From assembly GCA_902632875.1 (NCBI GenBank), contig CACPEI010000004.1, forward strand, positions 1 to 42,354: DNA of 42,354 bases. The letters run 5' to 3'. The position numbers and the translations under genes are program-made. The notes under the pieces are model-generated. The model saw only the letters and a program-made list of their open reading frames with translations, had not been told where the DNA came from and did not search any database. This document shows positions 7,058-15,573 of the stretch, one piece after another. Every line of letters begins with the position of its first letter. Position 1 is the first letter of the stretch. The stretch comes from an uncultured Pelagibacteraceae bacterium (GTDB lineage Bacteria > Pseudomonadota > Alphaproteobacteria > Pelagibacterales > Pelagibacteraceae).

Positions 7058-8842
7058 TTAAGAAATTAAAGAAGGTTGCTTTTTCATATCCTCTTTTTTA
7101 ATACCAGCTACTCTAACTGGTTTTTTCATAGCATCCCTTCTAAAAGGTTCACCTAATTCTTGATTTAAAATAACTTCAATAAATGTTGTAATGCCTTCCT
7201 TTTGATCTTCACAAGATTTTTTAATAGCTTCAGTTGTCTCTTCCATCGTTTTTACGGTAACTCCTTTCAAACCACAAGCTTCAGCAACTTTTGCAAAACT
7301 TAATTCTGGATCAAGTTCTGTTCCAACAAAATTATTATCAAACCAAAGAGTTGTATTTCTTTTTTCCGCACCCCATTGGTAATTTCTAAAAATTACCATT
7401 GTAATTGCAGGCCACTCCTCTCTTGCACAAGAACTCATTTCGTTCATGCTTATTCCAAAAGCTCCATCTCCTGCAAAACCAATAACTGGAGTATTAGGAC
7501 ATCCTATCTTTGCTCCCAAGATTGAAGGGAAACCATAACCACAAGGACCAAATAAACCAGGTGCTAAATATTTTCTTGGTTTTTCAAATGTTGGATATGC
7601 ATTTCCAATTGCACAATTATTTCCAATATCACTAGATATAATTACATCTTCAGGCATTCCAGCTTGTATTGCTCTCCAAGCTTGTCTTGGGGACATTCTA
7701 TCCTTATCTCTTTCTCTTGCTTCTTTATTCCATACTGTTCCCTCATCATCATCTTCATGATCTAAACTTGATAATTTTTGTAACCACGCAGATTTTGTTT
7801 GATGGATTAAATCTTTTCTTTTTTGTCTATCAATGTCTCCTGCATTTGCCGATAATTTTTCTAAAATCTGTGCTGCAACCAATTTTGCATCACCACTTAT
7901 TCCAACAGTAACTTTTTTCGTTAAACCAATTCTATCCGGATTCATATCTACTTGAATAATATTTGCGTTCTTGGGCCAATAATCAATTCCATATCCTGGA
8001 AGGGTTGAAAAAGGATTTAGTCTTGTTCCTAAAGCTAAAACTACATCTGCTTTTGAAATAAGTTCCATTGCGGCTTTAGATCCATTGTATCCTAATGGTC
8101 CAACAGCCAACGGATGACTTCCTGGAAAGCTATCATTATGTTGATAACCAGAGCAAACTGGTGAGTCTAATTTTTCTGCAAGTTTTTTTGTTTCCTCAAT
8201 TGCTCCACCAATAACAACTCCTGCACCAGATAAAATTACAGGAAATTTTGCATTTGATAAAAGTTTTGCAGCCTTATCTATCGCTTCGGCTCCACCACCC
8301 TGTCTTTCTAATCTTACAATCGGTGGAAGCTCAATATCTATCACTTGTGTCCAATAATCTCTTGGAACGTTTATTTGAGCTGGAGCTGATCCTCTTATTG
8401 CTTTTTCTATTACTCTATTTAAAACCTCTGCCATTCTTGAAGGATCTCTTACTTCTTCTTGATAACAAACCATATCTTTAAATAAATTCATTTGTTCAAC
8501 TTCTTGAAAACCCCCTTGGCCCATAGTTTTGTTTGCTGCTTGTGGAGTTACCAAAAGTAAAGGTGTATGATTCCAATAAGCTGTTTTTATTGGTGTAACT
8601 AACCCAGTAATACCAGGTCCATTTTGCGCAATGACCATTGACATTTTTCCAGTGGATCTTGTATAACCGTCAGCTATTAACCCACCGTTAGTTTCATGAG
8701 CGACATCCCAGAATGTAATTCCAGCATCGGGAAAAATATCTGAGATTGGCATAAATGCAGAACCAATTATACCAAAAGCATGTTCAATGCCGTGCATTTG
8801 TAAAACTTTCACAAAGGCTTCTTCTGTCGTCATTTTTGTCAT
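7058..8842 (-). CDS. xsc: Sulfoacetaldehyde acetyltransferase
   Basis: 594 aa, full length for Xsc. This thiamine diphosphate enzyme converts sulfoacetaldehyde and phosphate to acetyl phosphate and sulfite in the cytoplasm. The N-terminal pyrimidine-binding domain carries the catalytic-type glutamate E50 in VAHETNGGLIADGYTRSTG, followed by IAQNGPGITG and NVPRDYW. The central domain is near 190-330. The C-terminal ThDP/Mg motif is GFAGDGAFGISMNEMSS (GDG at 458-460). Its N-terminal and NHTPLLLVTPQAANKTMGQGGFQ segments are characteristic of Xsc rather than acetolactate synthase. The start at 8842 has AAAGG eight bases upstream; a second Met is at codon 4. It is divergent from suyA, which fits joint sulfonate control. 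No phosphate acetyltransferase gene is in the window. Confidence 0.95.
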   Translation of the reverse strand: MTKMTTEEAFVKVLQMHGIEHAFGIIGSAFMPISDIFPDAGITFWDVAHETNGGLIADGYTRSTGKMSMVIAQNGPGITGLVTPIKTAYWNHTPLLLVTPQAANKTMGQGGFQEVEQMNLFKDMVCYQEEVRDPSRMAEVLNRVIEKAIRGSAPAQINVPRDYWTQVIDIELPPIVRLERQGGGAEAIDKAAKLLSNAKFPVILSGAGVVIGGAIEETKKLAEKLDSPVCSGYQHNDSFPGSHPLAVGPLGYNGSKAAMELISKADVVLALGTRLNPFSTLPGYGIDYWPKNANIIQVDMNPDRIGLTKKVTVGISGDAKLVAAQILEKLSANAGDIDRQKRKDLIHQTKSAWLQKLSSLDHEDDDEGTVWNKEARERDKDRMSPRQAWRAIQAGMPEDVIISSDIGNNCAIGNAYPTFEKPRKYLAPGLFGPCGYGFPSILGAKIGCPNTPVIGFAGDGAFGISMNEMSSCAREEWPAITMVIFRNYQWGAEKRNTTLWFDNNFVGTELDPELSFAKVAEACGLKGVTVKTMEETTEAIKKSCEDQKEGITTFIEVILNQELGEPFRRDAMKKPVRVAGIKKEDMKKQPSLIS

Positions 8843-8883
8843 TAATAGAACCTTTCTAAATTAATAAGTGGTACAATTTTTTT

Positions 8884-8904
8884 AAAAACTATTTGTTAGT
8901 TTTT
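8884..8904. repeat. Inverted repeat between xsc and suyA
   Basis: AAAAACTA (8884-8891) and TAGTTTTT (8897-8904) flank a five-base TTTGT spacer in the divergent xsc/suyA gap. It overlaps the putative suyA -35, so it could be an operator. A chance AT-rich palindrome is possible. Confidence 0.4.
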
Positions 8905-8921
8905 TGCGATTAATATATAAG
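8893..8921 (+). promoter_or_regulatory. Putative suyAB promoter
   Basis: TTGTTA (8893-8898), 17 bases, TATAAG (8916-8921) fit a sigma-70 promoter, giving a leader of about 30 bases before the suyA ATG at 8960. No clear Shine-Dalgarno is visible before that ATG. Confidence 0.45.
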
Positions 8922-8959
8922 ATTTCACAAAATTCAAACAAACAAATCGACCTATTTTT

Positions 8960-9244
8960 ATGGCTACAGATATAATAATACATGACCAAAAAGATAATGT
9001 TGGTGTTGTTGTTATTGAGAAAATTACCCCAAAACAAGATTGTAATTGCTGGATAATGGAAAATGACAGCTCTGTAAATATTCAATCAATGGATGAAATT
9101 CCTCTTGGACATAAAATTGCAATGATAGATTTAAATGAAGGTGACACAATACTTAAATATGGACATGATATTGGTAAGGTGGTCAAATCTATTAAAAAAG
9201 GTGAGCATGTTCATGTTCATAATGTAAAAACAAAAAAATGGTAA
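8960..9244 (+). CDS. suyA: (R)-sulfolactate sulfo-lyase subunit alpha
   Basis: 94 aa, a stand-alone SAF domain as in the small subunit of SuyAB. SuyAB splits (R)-3-sulfolactate into pyruvate and sulfite. The sequence contains [11 protein letters not shown], then [22 protein letters not shown] and [14 protein letters not shown], which is the HxHxHN-type ending shared with the UxaA N-terminal domain. It is followed four bases later by suyB and is divergent from xsc, 117 bases away. A UxaA-type altronate dehydratase small domain is the main alternative; the sulfonate setting favours SuyA. Confidence 0.88.
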   Translation: MATDIIIHDQKDNVGVVVIEKITPKQDCNCWIMENDSSVNIQSMDEIPLGHKIAMIDLNEGDTILKYGHDIGKVVKSIKKGEHVHVHNVKTKKW

Positions 9245-9248
9245 TCTT

Positions 9249-10415
9249 ATGGAAATCCCAAAAAGTTTTTTAGGTTATAAAAGAGAAAACGGCAGAGCTG
9301 GAACAAGAAATCATGTAATAATTCTTCCCGTCGATGATATATCTAATGCCTGTGCTGAAGCAGTAGCTAACAATATTAAAGGTACAATTGCATTACCACA
9401 TTCATATGGCAGACTTCAATTTGGAGCAGACTTAGAATTACATTTTAGAACTATGATTGGTACTGGTAGTAACCCAAATGTTGCTGCAGTAATTGTTATT
9501 GGAATTGAACCAAAGTGGACAAAAAAAATTGTTGATGGAATAGCTAAAACAGGAAAACCGGTTGAAGGTTTCCACATAGAGCGAACGGGTGATATTGGAA
9601 CTGTAATGAAAGCATCTAAAAAAGCTCAAGAATTTTCACAATGGGCATCTGAAAAACAAAGAGAAGAGTGTCCAATGAGTGATTTATGGATTTCAGTAAA
9701 GTGCGGAGAGTCAGATACAACATCAGGACTAGCATCAAACCCAACTGTTGGAAATTTAATGGAAAAATTAGAACCAATGGGTGTTCATTTATGTTTTGGA
9801 GAAACTTCGGAACTAACTGGAGCAGAACAAGTTTGTGCAACAAGAGGTGCAACAAAAGAAGCATCTGACAAATTTATGAAAACCTGGAATGAATATAATG
9901 ATTTTATATTAAAAGAAGCAACTGATGATCTTTCAGAGAGTCAACCGACGGCTGGAAATATAGCTGGTGGATTAACAACTATTGAAGAAAAGGCTTTTGG
10001 AAATTTTCAAAAAATTGGAAATTTAAAATTTATAGATGTTCTTGAACCTGCCGAGGAGCCTGCCAAAGGTCCTGGTTTATATTTTATGGATACATCTTCA
10101 GCGGCAGCTGAGTGTATCACACTACAAGCAGCTGGTGGTTTTAATATTCATCTATTCCCAACAGGACAAGGAAATATAGTTGGAAATCCTATTGAGCCTG
10201 TGGTCAAGTTAACTGCAAATCCATTGACAGCAAAAAGTATGAGTGAACATGTAGATTGCGATGTATCAAAAATCCTTTCAAGAGAAATGAATTTATCAGA
10301 GGCGGGAGATAAACTCATTGAGACAACACTAAGAGTGGCTAATGGAAGATTAACCTGCGCTGAAGCACTAGGTCATAAAGAATTTGTTATGACTAAGCTT
10401 TATAGAAGTGCTTAA
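9249..10415 (+). CDS. suyB: (R)-sulfolactate sulfo-lyase subunit beta
   Basis: 388 aa, matching the large subunit of SuyAB (altronate/galactarate dehydratase superfamily). It begins with [25 protein letters not shown], the family signature. It continues with [32 protein letters not shown] (a probable metal/substrate loop) and [19 protein letters not shown] followed by [18 protein letters not shown]. With SuyA it eliminates sulfite from sulfolactate to give pyruvate. The ATG lies four bases after the suyA stop and the exporter gene starts 21 bases after its own stop, so the three are likely one operon. Confidence 0.9.
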   Translation: MEIPKSFLGYKRENGRAGTRNHVIILPVDDISNACAEAVANNIKGTIALPHSYGRLQFGADLELHFRTMIGTGSNPNVAAVIVIGIEPKWTKKIVDGIAKTGKPVEGFHIERTGDIGTVMKASKKAQEFSQWASEKQREECPMSDLWISVKCGESDTTSGLASNPTVGNLMEKLEPMGVHLCFGETSELTGAEQVCATRGATKEASDKFMKTWNEYNDFILKEATDDLSESQPTAGNIAGGLTTIEEKAFGNFQKIGNLKFIDVLEPAEEPAKGPGLYFMDTSSAAAECITLQAAGGFNIHLFPTGQGNIVGNPIEPVVKLTANPLTAKSMSEHVDCDVSKILSREMNLSEAGDKLIETTLRVANGRLTCAEALGHKEFVMTKLYRSA

Positions 10416-10436
10416 GTATTACAGCTCTTTCATACA

Positions 10437-11522
10437 GTGTCCTCAAAACTTTTATACTTAAAAAAAATTTTTCCAGGAGTTACATTAGCATTAATTTTTT
10501 ATTTATTTTCACAAGGTATAAACAATGTTTTAGCTATCGAGATTTTTGGAACTGTTAAAAGCCCGATCTCTACTGTTTTAATAGCAATTCTCTTAGGAAT
10601 TTTAATGGGCAATGCCTTTACCCCGAGACCTGGTATGATGATTGGACTGGATTTTACCCAGCAATATATACTTAAACTTGGAATTATTTTTTTAGGAATA
10701 AGATTAAGCTTTGAAGAATTTATAAAATTTGGAACGATAGCAATACCTCTTATAATTGTTTGTATTATTGGAGTTTTAATATTAATTAAGTTATTAATAA
10801 AAAAAGTACCTATCTCTTCTAAAATGTCATATCTGATAGCTATAGGTACTAGTGTTTGTGGAGCAACTGCGATTGTTGCAACTGCACCAGTGATAAATGC
10901 TAAAAAAACTGAAATTGCCTATGCAATCGCAAATATCACCTTATTTGGAGTTATTGCTATGCTTGCATATCCATATTTTGCTGAATGGTATTTCAATGAA
11001 AATGAGATTAAGTCAGGTTTATTTTTAGGAACTTCAATTCATGAAACTTCACAAGTAGCTGCAGCAGGTCTTATTTATGATCAGCAATTCAACAGTCCTG
11101 AAACTCTTAATGTAGCAACAGTAACTAAATTAATAAGAAATACTTTTTTAGTAATTATGATACCTTTATTTGCTTTTTTGTATAACAGAGGTGATGTTAA
11201 AAATAAAAAATACTCAATTTTTGATATTTTCCCATATTTTGTTCTTGGTTTTATTGGAATGATATTATTTCGAAATGTAGGTGATCAAATTTTTTTGAAT
11301 GAAAATAATAACTATTTAATGTGGGAAAAATTAATTGAATATTTTAAGATTCTAGCGACTGCTTTTCTAACAATGGCTATGGCAGCAGTAGGAATATCTA
11401 TTAATTTAAATGAATTAAAATCAATGGGTTATAAACCATTCATTGTAGGACTTATTGCAGCTGTGACTGTAGGTTTGATAAGCTTAATATATATTGAAAC
11501 TATTTTTAAATTAATTACTTAG
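10437..11522 (+). CDS. YeiH-family putative sulfate/sulfite exporter
   Basis: 361 aa, a polytopic membrane protein with about ten hydrophobic segments. Family marks are GNAFTPRPGMMIGLDFTQQYILKLGIIFLGIRLSF near the N-terminus, GTSVCGATAIVATAPVI in the middle and FLGTSIHETSQVAAAG. This group (COG2855) is often found with sulfonate-degradation genes and is proposed to export sulfate or related anions; direct proof is thin. The start is GTG at 10437, 21 bases after suyB. It converges with the TauE-type gene with a single base between stops. Confidence 0.85.
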   Translation: MSSKLLYLKKIFPGVTLALIFYLFSQGINNVLAIEIFGTVKSPISTVLIAILLGILMGNAFTPRPGMMIGLDFTQQYILKLGIIFLGIRLSFEEFIKFGTIAIPLIIVCIIGVLILIKLLIKKVPISSKMSYLIAIGTSVCGATAIVATAPVINAKKTEIAYAIANITLFGVIAMLAYPYFAEWYFNENEIKSGLFLGTSIHETSQVAAAGLIYDQQFNSPETLNVATVTKLIRNTFLVIMIPLFAFLYNRGDVKNKKYSIFDIFPYFVLGFIGMILFRNVGDQIFLNENNNYLMWEKLIEYFKILATAFLTMAMAAVGISINLNELKSMGYKPFIVGLIAAVTVGLISLIYIETIFKLIT

Positions 11523-11523
11523 A

Positions 11524-12609
11524 TTATTTTGCAGTTTTATTAAAATATTTCTTTCTCATATTCGATAAAAACCTTCTTATAAATGCTGCACCTATTCCAA
11601 GAAAAACTGCAAACATAATAGAAAACAATCCATAAAAAAAAGGCATGTCTTTTGAAAACTCTTTAATAAAATTTGAAAAGAAATTTAAATCTTGATTTGT
11701 TGAGATAATTGTCTCATTTACAATTTTTTCAGCAAAAAAACTATCATAAGCAATTATAATTCCAACAATTAGTAGTAAAATTGCCAACAATGCTTTCAAT
11801 CCAGAGCTGTCTATTTGTTCTCCAATTTTTTGCCCTACTTGAACTCCAATTATTGATCCTATTACTAACAATAAAACTAACATTAAATCTATCGAACCAT
11901 AGTTAAATGAGTGTAAAAAAGTTACTATTACGCTTACAAAAATTGTAACAAATAAAGAAGTTCCTGGAACTAATTTTGTTGGCATTTTAATTAGATAGAT
12001 CATAGCTGGAACTAATATAAAAGCTCCTCCTATTCCCATTATAGCTGCGATAAAACCAACAACCAATCCAATTATTATTGGTGTAAATATACTTTCATAT
12101 AACTTTGATTTTGGAAATCTCATTCTAAAAGGCAGACCATGTATCCAATAATGAACATGAAGTTTTTTTCTTTCAATCACATTCTTTTTTGCTTTATCTA
12201 TTTCACCTAAACTTTCAACCAACATTAATGTTCCTATTATTGCAAGTATATACATATAAGCTAATGAAATAACCGTATCTATTTTTCCTAAATCTTTAAA
12301 ATAAGTAAAAGTATAAATACCTAAAGCAGTGCCTATTGAACCACCAATCACAATTATAAGACCCATTTTATAATCTAGAGTATTCTTTAGATAATGAGTG
12401 GTAGACCCTGATACGGAAGTTGCTAAAATATTATTTGCTTCATTTGCAACAGCATAAGCTGGAGGTACTCCCATAAAAATCAAAAATGGTGTCATCAAAA
12501 AACCACCCCCAACACCAAATAGACCTGAAAGAACTCCGACTATTGCACTTAATAAAAGAATTTCTATTGGATTAATAAAGACTTGAGCAATGGGTAAAAA
12601 AACTTCCAT
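11524..12609 (-). CDS. TauE/SafE-family sulfite (anion) exporter
   Basis: 361 aa with the duplicated TauE/SafE fold. Repeat 1 begins SAIVGVLSGLFGVGGGFLMTPFLIFMGVPP near residue 20, and repeat 2 begins IGLVVGFIAAIMGIGGAFILVPAMIYLI near 180. A charged cytoplasmic loop (about 130-165) lies between them. Members export sulfite, sulfoacetate or other sulfur anions. The gene is downstream of the apr genes and the 44-aa membrane peptide on the same strand, so it may be the outlet when sulfite or sulfate production exceeds AprAB capacity. The exact substrate is not shown by sequence. Confidence 0.85.
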   Translation of the reverse strand: MEVFLPIAQVFINPIEILLLSAIVGVLSGLFGVGGGFLMTPFLIFMGVPPAYAVANEANNILATSVSGSTTHYLKNTLDYKMGLIIVIGGSIGTALGIYTFTYFKDLGKIDTVISLAYMYILAIIGTLMLVESLGEIDKAKKNVIERKKLHVHYWIHGLPFRMRFPKSKLYESIFTPIIIGLVVGFIAAIMGIGGAFILVPAMIYLIKMPTKLVPGTSLFVTIFVSVIVTFLHSFNYGSIDLMLVLLLVIGSIIGVQVGQKIGEQIDSSGLKALLAILLLIVGIIIAYDSFFAEKIVNETIISTNQDLNFFSNFIKEFSKDMPFFYGLFSIMFAVFLGIGAAFIRRFLSNMRKKYFNKTAK

Positions 12610-12635
12610 TTATAAATAAAAATTATAAATATAAT

Positions 12636-12770
12636 TTATTTAAAAGTTAGAAAAGTTCCAACTAAGATCACACCCCAACAAGCAATTATTGCTGAAAAAA
12701 TTCCTGTTTTAATAAATGTTGTTTTTTTGTTTAAGATTTTTTCAGGAATTTTTATATTTGAAAGATGCAT
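12636..12770 (-). CDS. Single-helix membrane microprotein (44 aa)
   Basis: ATG at 12770-12768, TAA at 12638-12636. The sequence has a short basic head (MHLSNIKIPEKILNKKTTF) and one helix (IKTGIFSAIIACWGVILVGTF). A purine-rich GAGAGAGGAT stands directly before the ATG and is a good Shine-Dalgarno. It lies between the 134-aa gene and the TauE-type exporter, 26 bases upstream of the latter, so the two are probably co-expressed. I do not recognise a family; an accessory subunit for the exporter is a guess. Confidence 0.6.
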   Translation of the reverse strand: MHLSNIKIPEKILNKKTTFIKTGIFSAIIACWGVILVGTFLTFK

Positions 12771-12780
12771 ATCCTCTCTC

Positions 12781-12808
12781 TCAATACACCCAGTTAAAAA
12801 ATTGTCAA
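12781..12808 (-). promoter_or_regulatory. Putative promoter for the 44-aa peptide and TauE-type exporter
   Basis: Minus strand: a consensus TTGACA (12808-12803), 16 bases, TATTGA (12786-12781). Initiation would fall four to five bases from the ATG at 12770, trimming the purine-rich ribosome site, so a start slightly upstream or a near-leaderless message is implied. Confidence 0.45.
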
Positions 12809-12839
12809 ACTATAATTTAATAAATTGGTTTTTTTTAAA

Positions 12840-13244
12840 TTAATAGATGGTCGCCCCAAAGACCTTGATCTCACCATCCTCGAGACCTAAAACTAACCTT
12901 CCCAAAAACTCTCCTGGAATTTTCTTATTTGTTTGCTTGATTAAAACAGTTACATGTTCTCCTCTTCTCAAGGTGCCAAAGGGTTCATAAGTCTCTTTTA
13001 GATTAGTAATAAGTTCGTTATTAGCCCATTGTTTGCCGAGCTCTACCTCGTTTGCGCCAAACAACATCTGGGTAGAGAAATCTCTTGTAAAACTGCCATA
13101 ATCTTTTAGATTTGAAGATCTAACTAAATTTTCCCAAAATGGTTTTCCAATAGCAAATATCTCATCATCAGATTTTGACAGTAAATCCATAGGTAATTTA
13201 TTAATAATAATTTTATGAGGCCTTCTTCTTTTCTTTTTCGTCAA
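12840..13244 (-). CDS. Conserved-looking protein downstream of aprA (134 aa), unknown function
   Basis: The longest frame starts with TTG at 13244-13242, inside the last codons of aprA. An ATG at codon 19 (13190) would instead start 22 bases after the aprA stop. Neither has a clear Shine-Dalgarno. The protein has a basic head (KKKRRRPHKIIINK). A helical-looking middle (GKPFWENLVRSSNLKDYGSFTRDFSTQML) follows, then a C-terminal stretch that looks like a small beta barrel: FGTLRRGEHVTVLIKQ, PGEFLGRLVLGLEDGEIKVFGATIY. There are no cysteines, no membrane helix and no signal peptide. Its position as the cistron after aprA suggests a role in sulfite oxidation, for example assembly or regulation of APS reductase, but this rests on context only. 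Confidence 0.75.
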   Translation of the reverse strand: MTKKKRRRPHKIIINKLPMDLLSKSDDEIFAIGKPFWENLVRSSNLKDYGSFTRDFSTQMLFGANEVELGKQWANNELITNLKETYEPFGTLRRGEHVTVLIKQTNKKIPGEFLGRLVLGLEDGEIKVFGATIY

Positions 13245-15072
13245 CTATATGGTAAACAGGAACTTTTTCCATCGTAAACTTGCCTGTTTTTGGATCTCTC
13301 CTAGATACCGTTAAACAGTGCCAATTTTCATCATCAAGTTTCATATGATCTCCCCTGTAATAATAACCGGGCCAACGAGTTTCTTCTCTAAATAAAGTAT
13401 GCTCTGTTACACATTGAGAAGTTAAGGCTCTGTGTTTTAGCTCCCAAGCTCTCATTAATTGATGGTAATCTTCTGCCCCAACATGCTCTAAATCTTCTTG
13501 AAGCCAGGCTAATAGTTCCAAACCTTTTTTTAATAAATTTCCATTTGTCATGTAATTAGATGTAATACCACCAACATATTCATCCATAATTTTTTGAAGT
13601 CTTTGCAAACCCTGAATAGGAGAAATATAACTTGGAGAGACAGTTCCACCAGTTATCTCATTTTGAGCTACTGTGAAATTGTCAAGGGGTTTGTAAACAG
13701 TTTTTTTGAAATCATCACATTGTTTATCTGAAACTTTAATACCTTTTGCTTTTTGATCTTCAATATATTTTACTGCTGCTTTTGCAGCAAGTCTTCCCTC
13801 AGTAAAAGATCCTGAAGAAAATTTATGGGCACTTCCCCCAACTGTATCACCAGCACCAAAAAGTCCATCTATTGTTAACATTCTATTATATCCCCAGAAA
13901 TATTCTGGAGGTGAAAGGTCTTCAGGTCCACTTACCCATGCACCTGAACAAGTTGCATGTGAACCCATTACGTACGGCTCAGATGTTGTTAGTTCTGGAT
14001 TTGTATATTTTGGATCAATATTTTGTGAAGCCCAAACTACCGCTTGTCCAACTGTCATTCCTAGAAAATTTTCCCAACCAACCGTTTCTAAATGAGGATC
14101 TTGGAAAGCTTCTGTTGTAACCATATGAATTGGTCCATTACCTGATGCTACTTCTTGAATAAATGCATGGTTTCTTAAACATGTGGGTGTTGGGTGATGA
14201 TCTATATATTCTCCAACTAATTCCTTAGTTTGATCATACCATTTCTTCTCATAGTTTTCACCATTCGCATTTTGTGTATATGTTTTTAAATGTAAAAAAT
14301 ATGCACCGACAGGTCCATAACCATCTTTAAATCTACATAAGACAATTCTATTTTCCATTTGAGTCATTTTTGCTCCTGCAGCAATAGGTAGTGCATACGC
14401 TGAACCATTACTCCAAGGAGCATACCAGGTTCTACCCATTCCCTCCCCAACTGCTCTTGGTTTAAAAATGTGCGAGGCCCCACCAGCAGCAACTATCACT
14501 GTTTTAGATCTAAACACATGAAAATCTCCAGTTCTCATATTAAATCCAACGGCACCTCCAATTCTATTTTCTTGAGCCTCATCCATTAATAAATGAGTTA
14601 TCATTATTCTATTATAAATTTTATCAGCTGATTTTTTTGCAGCTTCGGCAACAATCGGTTTATAGCTTTCACCATGTATCATTATTTGCCATTTACCCTC
14701 TCTTAAATATCTTCCTGTTTTTTCATTTTTCATCATTGGCAAACCCCACTCATCAAACATATGAACAGTTGAGTCTACATGACGAGCCATATCATAGCCT
14801 AAATCTTCTCTGACCATTCCCATAAGATCATTACGAGCATATCTTACGTGATCCTCTGGCTGATTTTCATCCCACTGCATACCCATGTAGCAGTTAATTG
14901 CATAAAGTCCTTGTGCAACAGCTCCACTTCTATCTATGTTTGCTTTTTCAACACAAACTATCTTAAGATCTCTTCCCCAATGTCTTGCTTCAAAAGTAGC
15001 TCCTGTTCCGGCCATACCTCCACCAACTACTAAAACATCACATTCTTCATAATGAGTTTTATGTTTTGCCAT
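13213..15072 (-). CDS. aprA: Adenylylsulfate reductase, alpha subunit
   Basis: 619 aa, the normal length of AprA, the FAD subunit that interconverts sulfite plus AMP and APS. The FAD motif CDVLVVGGGMAGTGATFEAR is at 11-30 and the second flavin block VAAGGASHIFKPRAVGEGMGRTWYAPWSNGSAY follows near 200. GLFGAGDTVGGSAHKFSSGSFTEGRLAAKA covers the closing flavin motif, and HHPTPTCLRNHAFIQEV is typical of AprA. Partnered with AprB and AprM rather than the Qmo complex, and next to sulfite-releasing enzymes, it most likely runs in the sulfite-oxidising direction. Its ATG overlaps the aprB stop by one base, so it is coupled to aprB. Confidence 0.96.
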   Translation of the reverse strand: MAKHKTHYEECDVLVVGGGMAGTGATFEARHWGRDLKIVCVEKANIDRSGAVAQGLYAINCYMGMQWDENQPEDHVRYARNDLMGMVREDLGYDMARHVDSTVHMFDEWGLPMMKNEKTGRYLREGKWQIMIHGESYKPIVAEAAKKSADKIYNRIMITHLLMDEAQENRIGGAVGFNMRTGDFHVFRSKTVIVAAGGASHIFKPRAVGEGMGRTWYAPWSNGSAYALPIAAGAKMTQMENRIVLCRFKDGYGPVGAYFLHLKTYTQNANGENYEKKWYDQTKELVGEYIDHHPTPTCLRNHAFIQEVASGNGPIHMVTTEAFQDPHLETVGWENFLGMTVGQAVVWASQNIDPKYTNPELTTSEPYVMGSHATCSGAWVSGPEDLSPPEYFWGYNRMLTIDGLFGAGDTVGGSAHKFSSGSFTEGRLAAKAAVKYIEDQKAKGIKVSDKQCDDFKKTVYKPLDNFTVAQNEITGGTVSPSYISPIQGLQRLQKIMDEYVGGITSNYMTNGNLLKKGLELLAWLQEDLEHVGAEDYHQLMRAWELKHRALTSQCVTEHTLFREETRWPGYYYRGDHMKLDDENWHCLTVSRRDPKTGKFTMEKVPVYHIVDEKEKKKAS

Positions 15073-15542
15073 TAATAGTAAACTCCTTTTTTAAAGGCTT
15101 CTTTTGGAACTGATGGCAATTCTTGATTTGTATTTAATCCCTCTGGCTCAGTATACAATCTTTGGGAATTAATTTCACCTTGATTAGGTTTATCGCCTTC
15201 AGCAAGTTTTGGAATAAATTTTCCCCAAGGTTTAGTGGTAATTGGTGACACAAAATTTTTTTCTGTGCCGTTTCTAAATTTTATTTTCCAAGAAATCGTT
15301 CCTTTTTCCTCTTCTCTTCTAACTCTAACACTATGACCCATTGGTGCAAAATCAGCGTAACCTCTAACATCTATTGCATGATTTGGACAAGCTTTTACAC
15401 ATGAATAACATTCCCAGCAAAAATTAGGTTCAATATTTTTTGCACGTCTTATATTTTCATCTATATGCATTATATCTGATGGACAAATATCTACACAGTG
15501 TCCACAGCCATCACATCTAGTCATATATACAAATGTTGACAT
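15072..15542 (-). CDS. aprB: Adenylylsulfate reductase, beta subunit
   Basis: 156 aa, typical AprB. It has two [4Fe-4S] motifs: C10-x2-C13-x2-C16-x3-C20 (CDGCGHCVDICP) and C42-x2-C45-x2-C48-x3-C52 (CWECYSCVKACP). The C-terminal extension that wraps AprA follows (residues about 60-156, with ISWKIKFRNG). It carries electrons between the AprA flavin and the membrane acceptor. Gene order aprM-aprB-aprA on the minus strand with a 31-base gap after aprM and overlap with aprA indicates one operon. Confidence 0.96.
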   Translation of the reverse strand: MSTFVYMTRCDGCGHCVDICPSDIMHIDENIRRAKNIEPNFCWECYSCVKACPNHAIDVRGYADFAPMGHSVRVRREEEKGTISWKIKFRNGTEKNFVSPITTKPWGKFIPKLAEGDKPNQGEINSQRLYTEPEGLNTNQELPSVPKEAFKKGVYY

Positions 15543-15573
15543 AATTTATTTTTCTCCTTTTTCTAATAACATA

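Noticed and set aside
7058..8842. Xsc as acetolactate synthase
   Set aside because: N-terminal and middle motifs match sulfoacetaldehyde acetyltransferase, no ilvN follows, and the neighbours are sulfur genes.
8248..9864. Open frames antisense to xsc and suyB (for example 8248-8481 and 9616-9864)
   Set aside because: They lie opposite well-supported enzyme genes, have low-complexity composition and no ribosome sites.
8960..10415. SuyAB as altronate or galactarate dehydratase
   Set aside because: Both belong to one superfamily, but the split small and large subunits beside xsc, exporters and apr favour sulfolactate; sugar-acid genes are absent.
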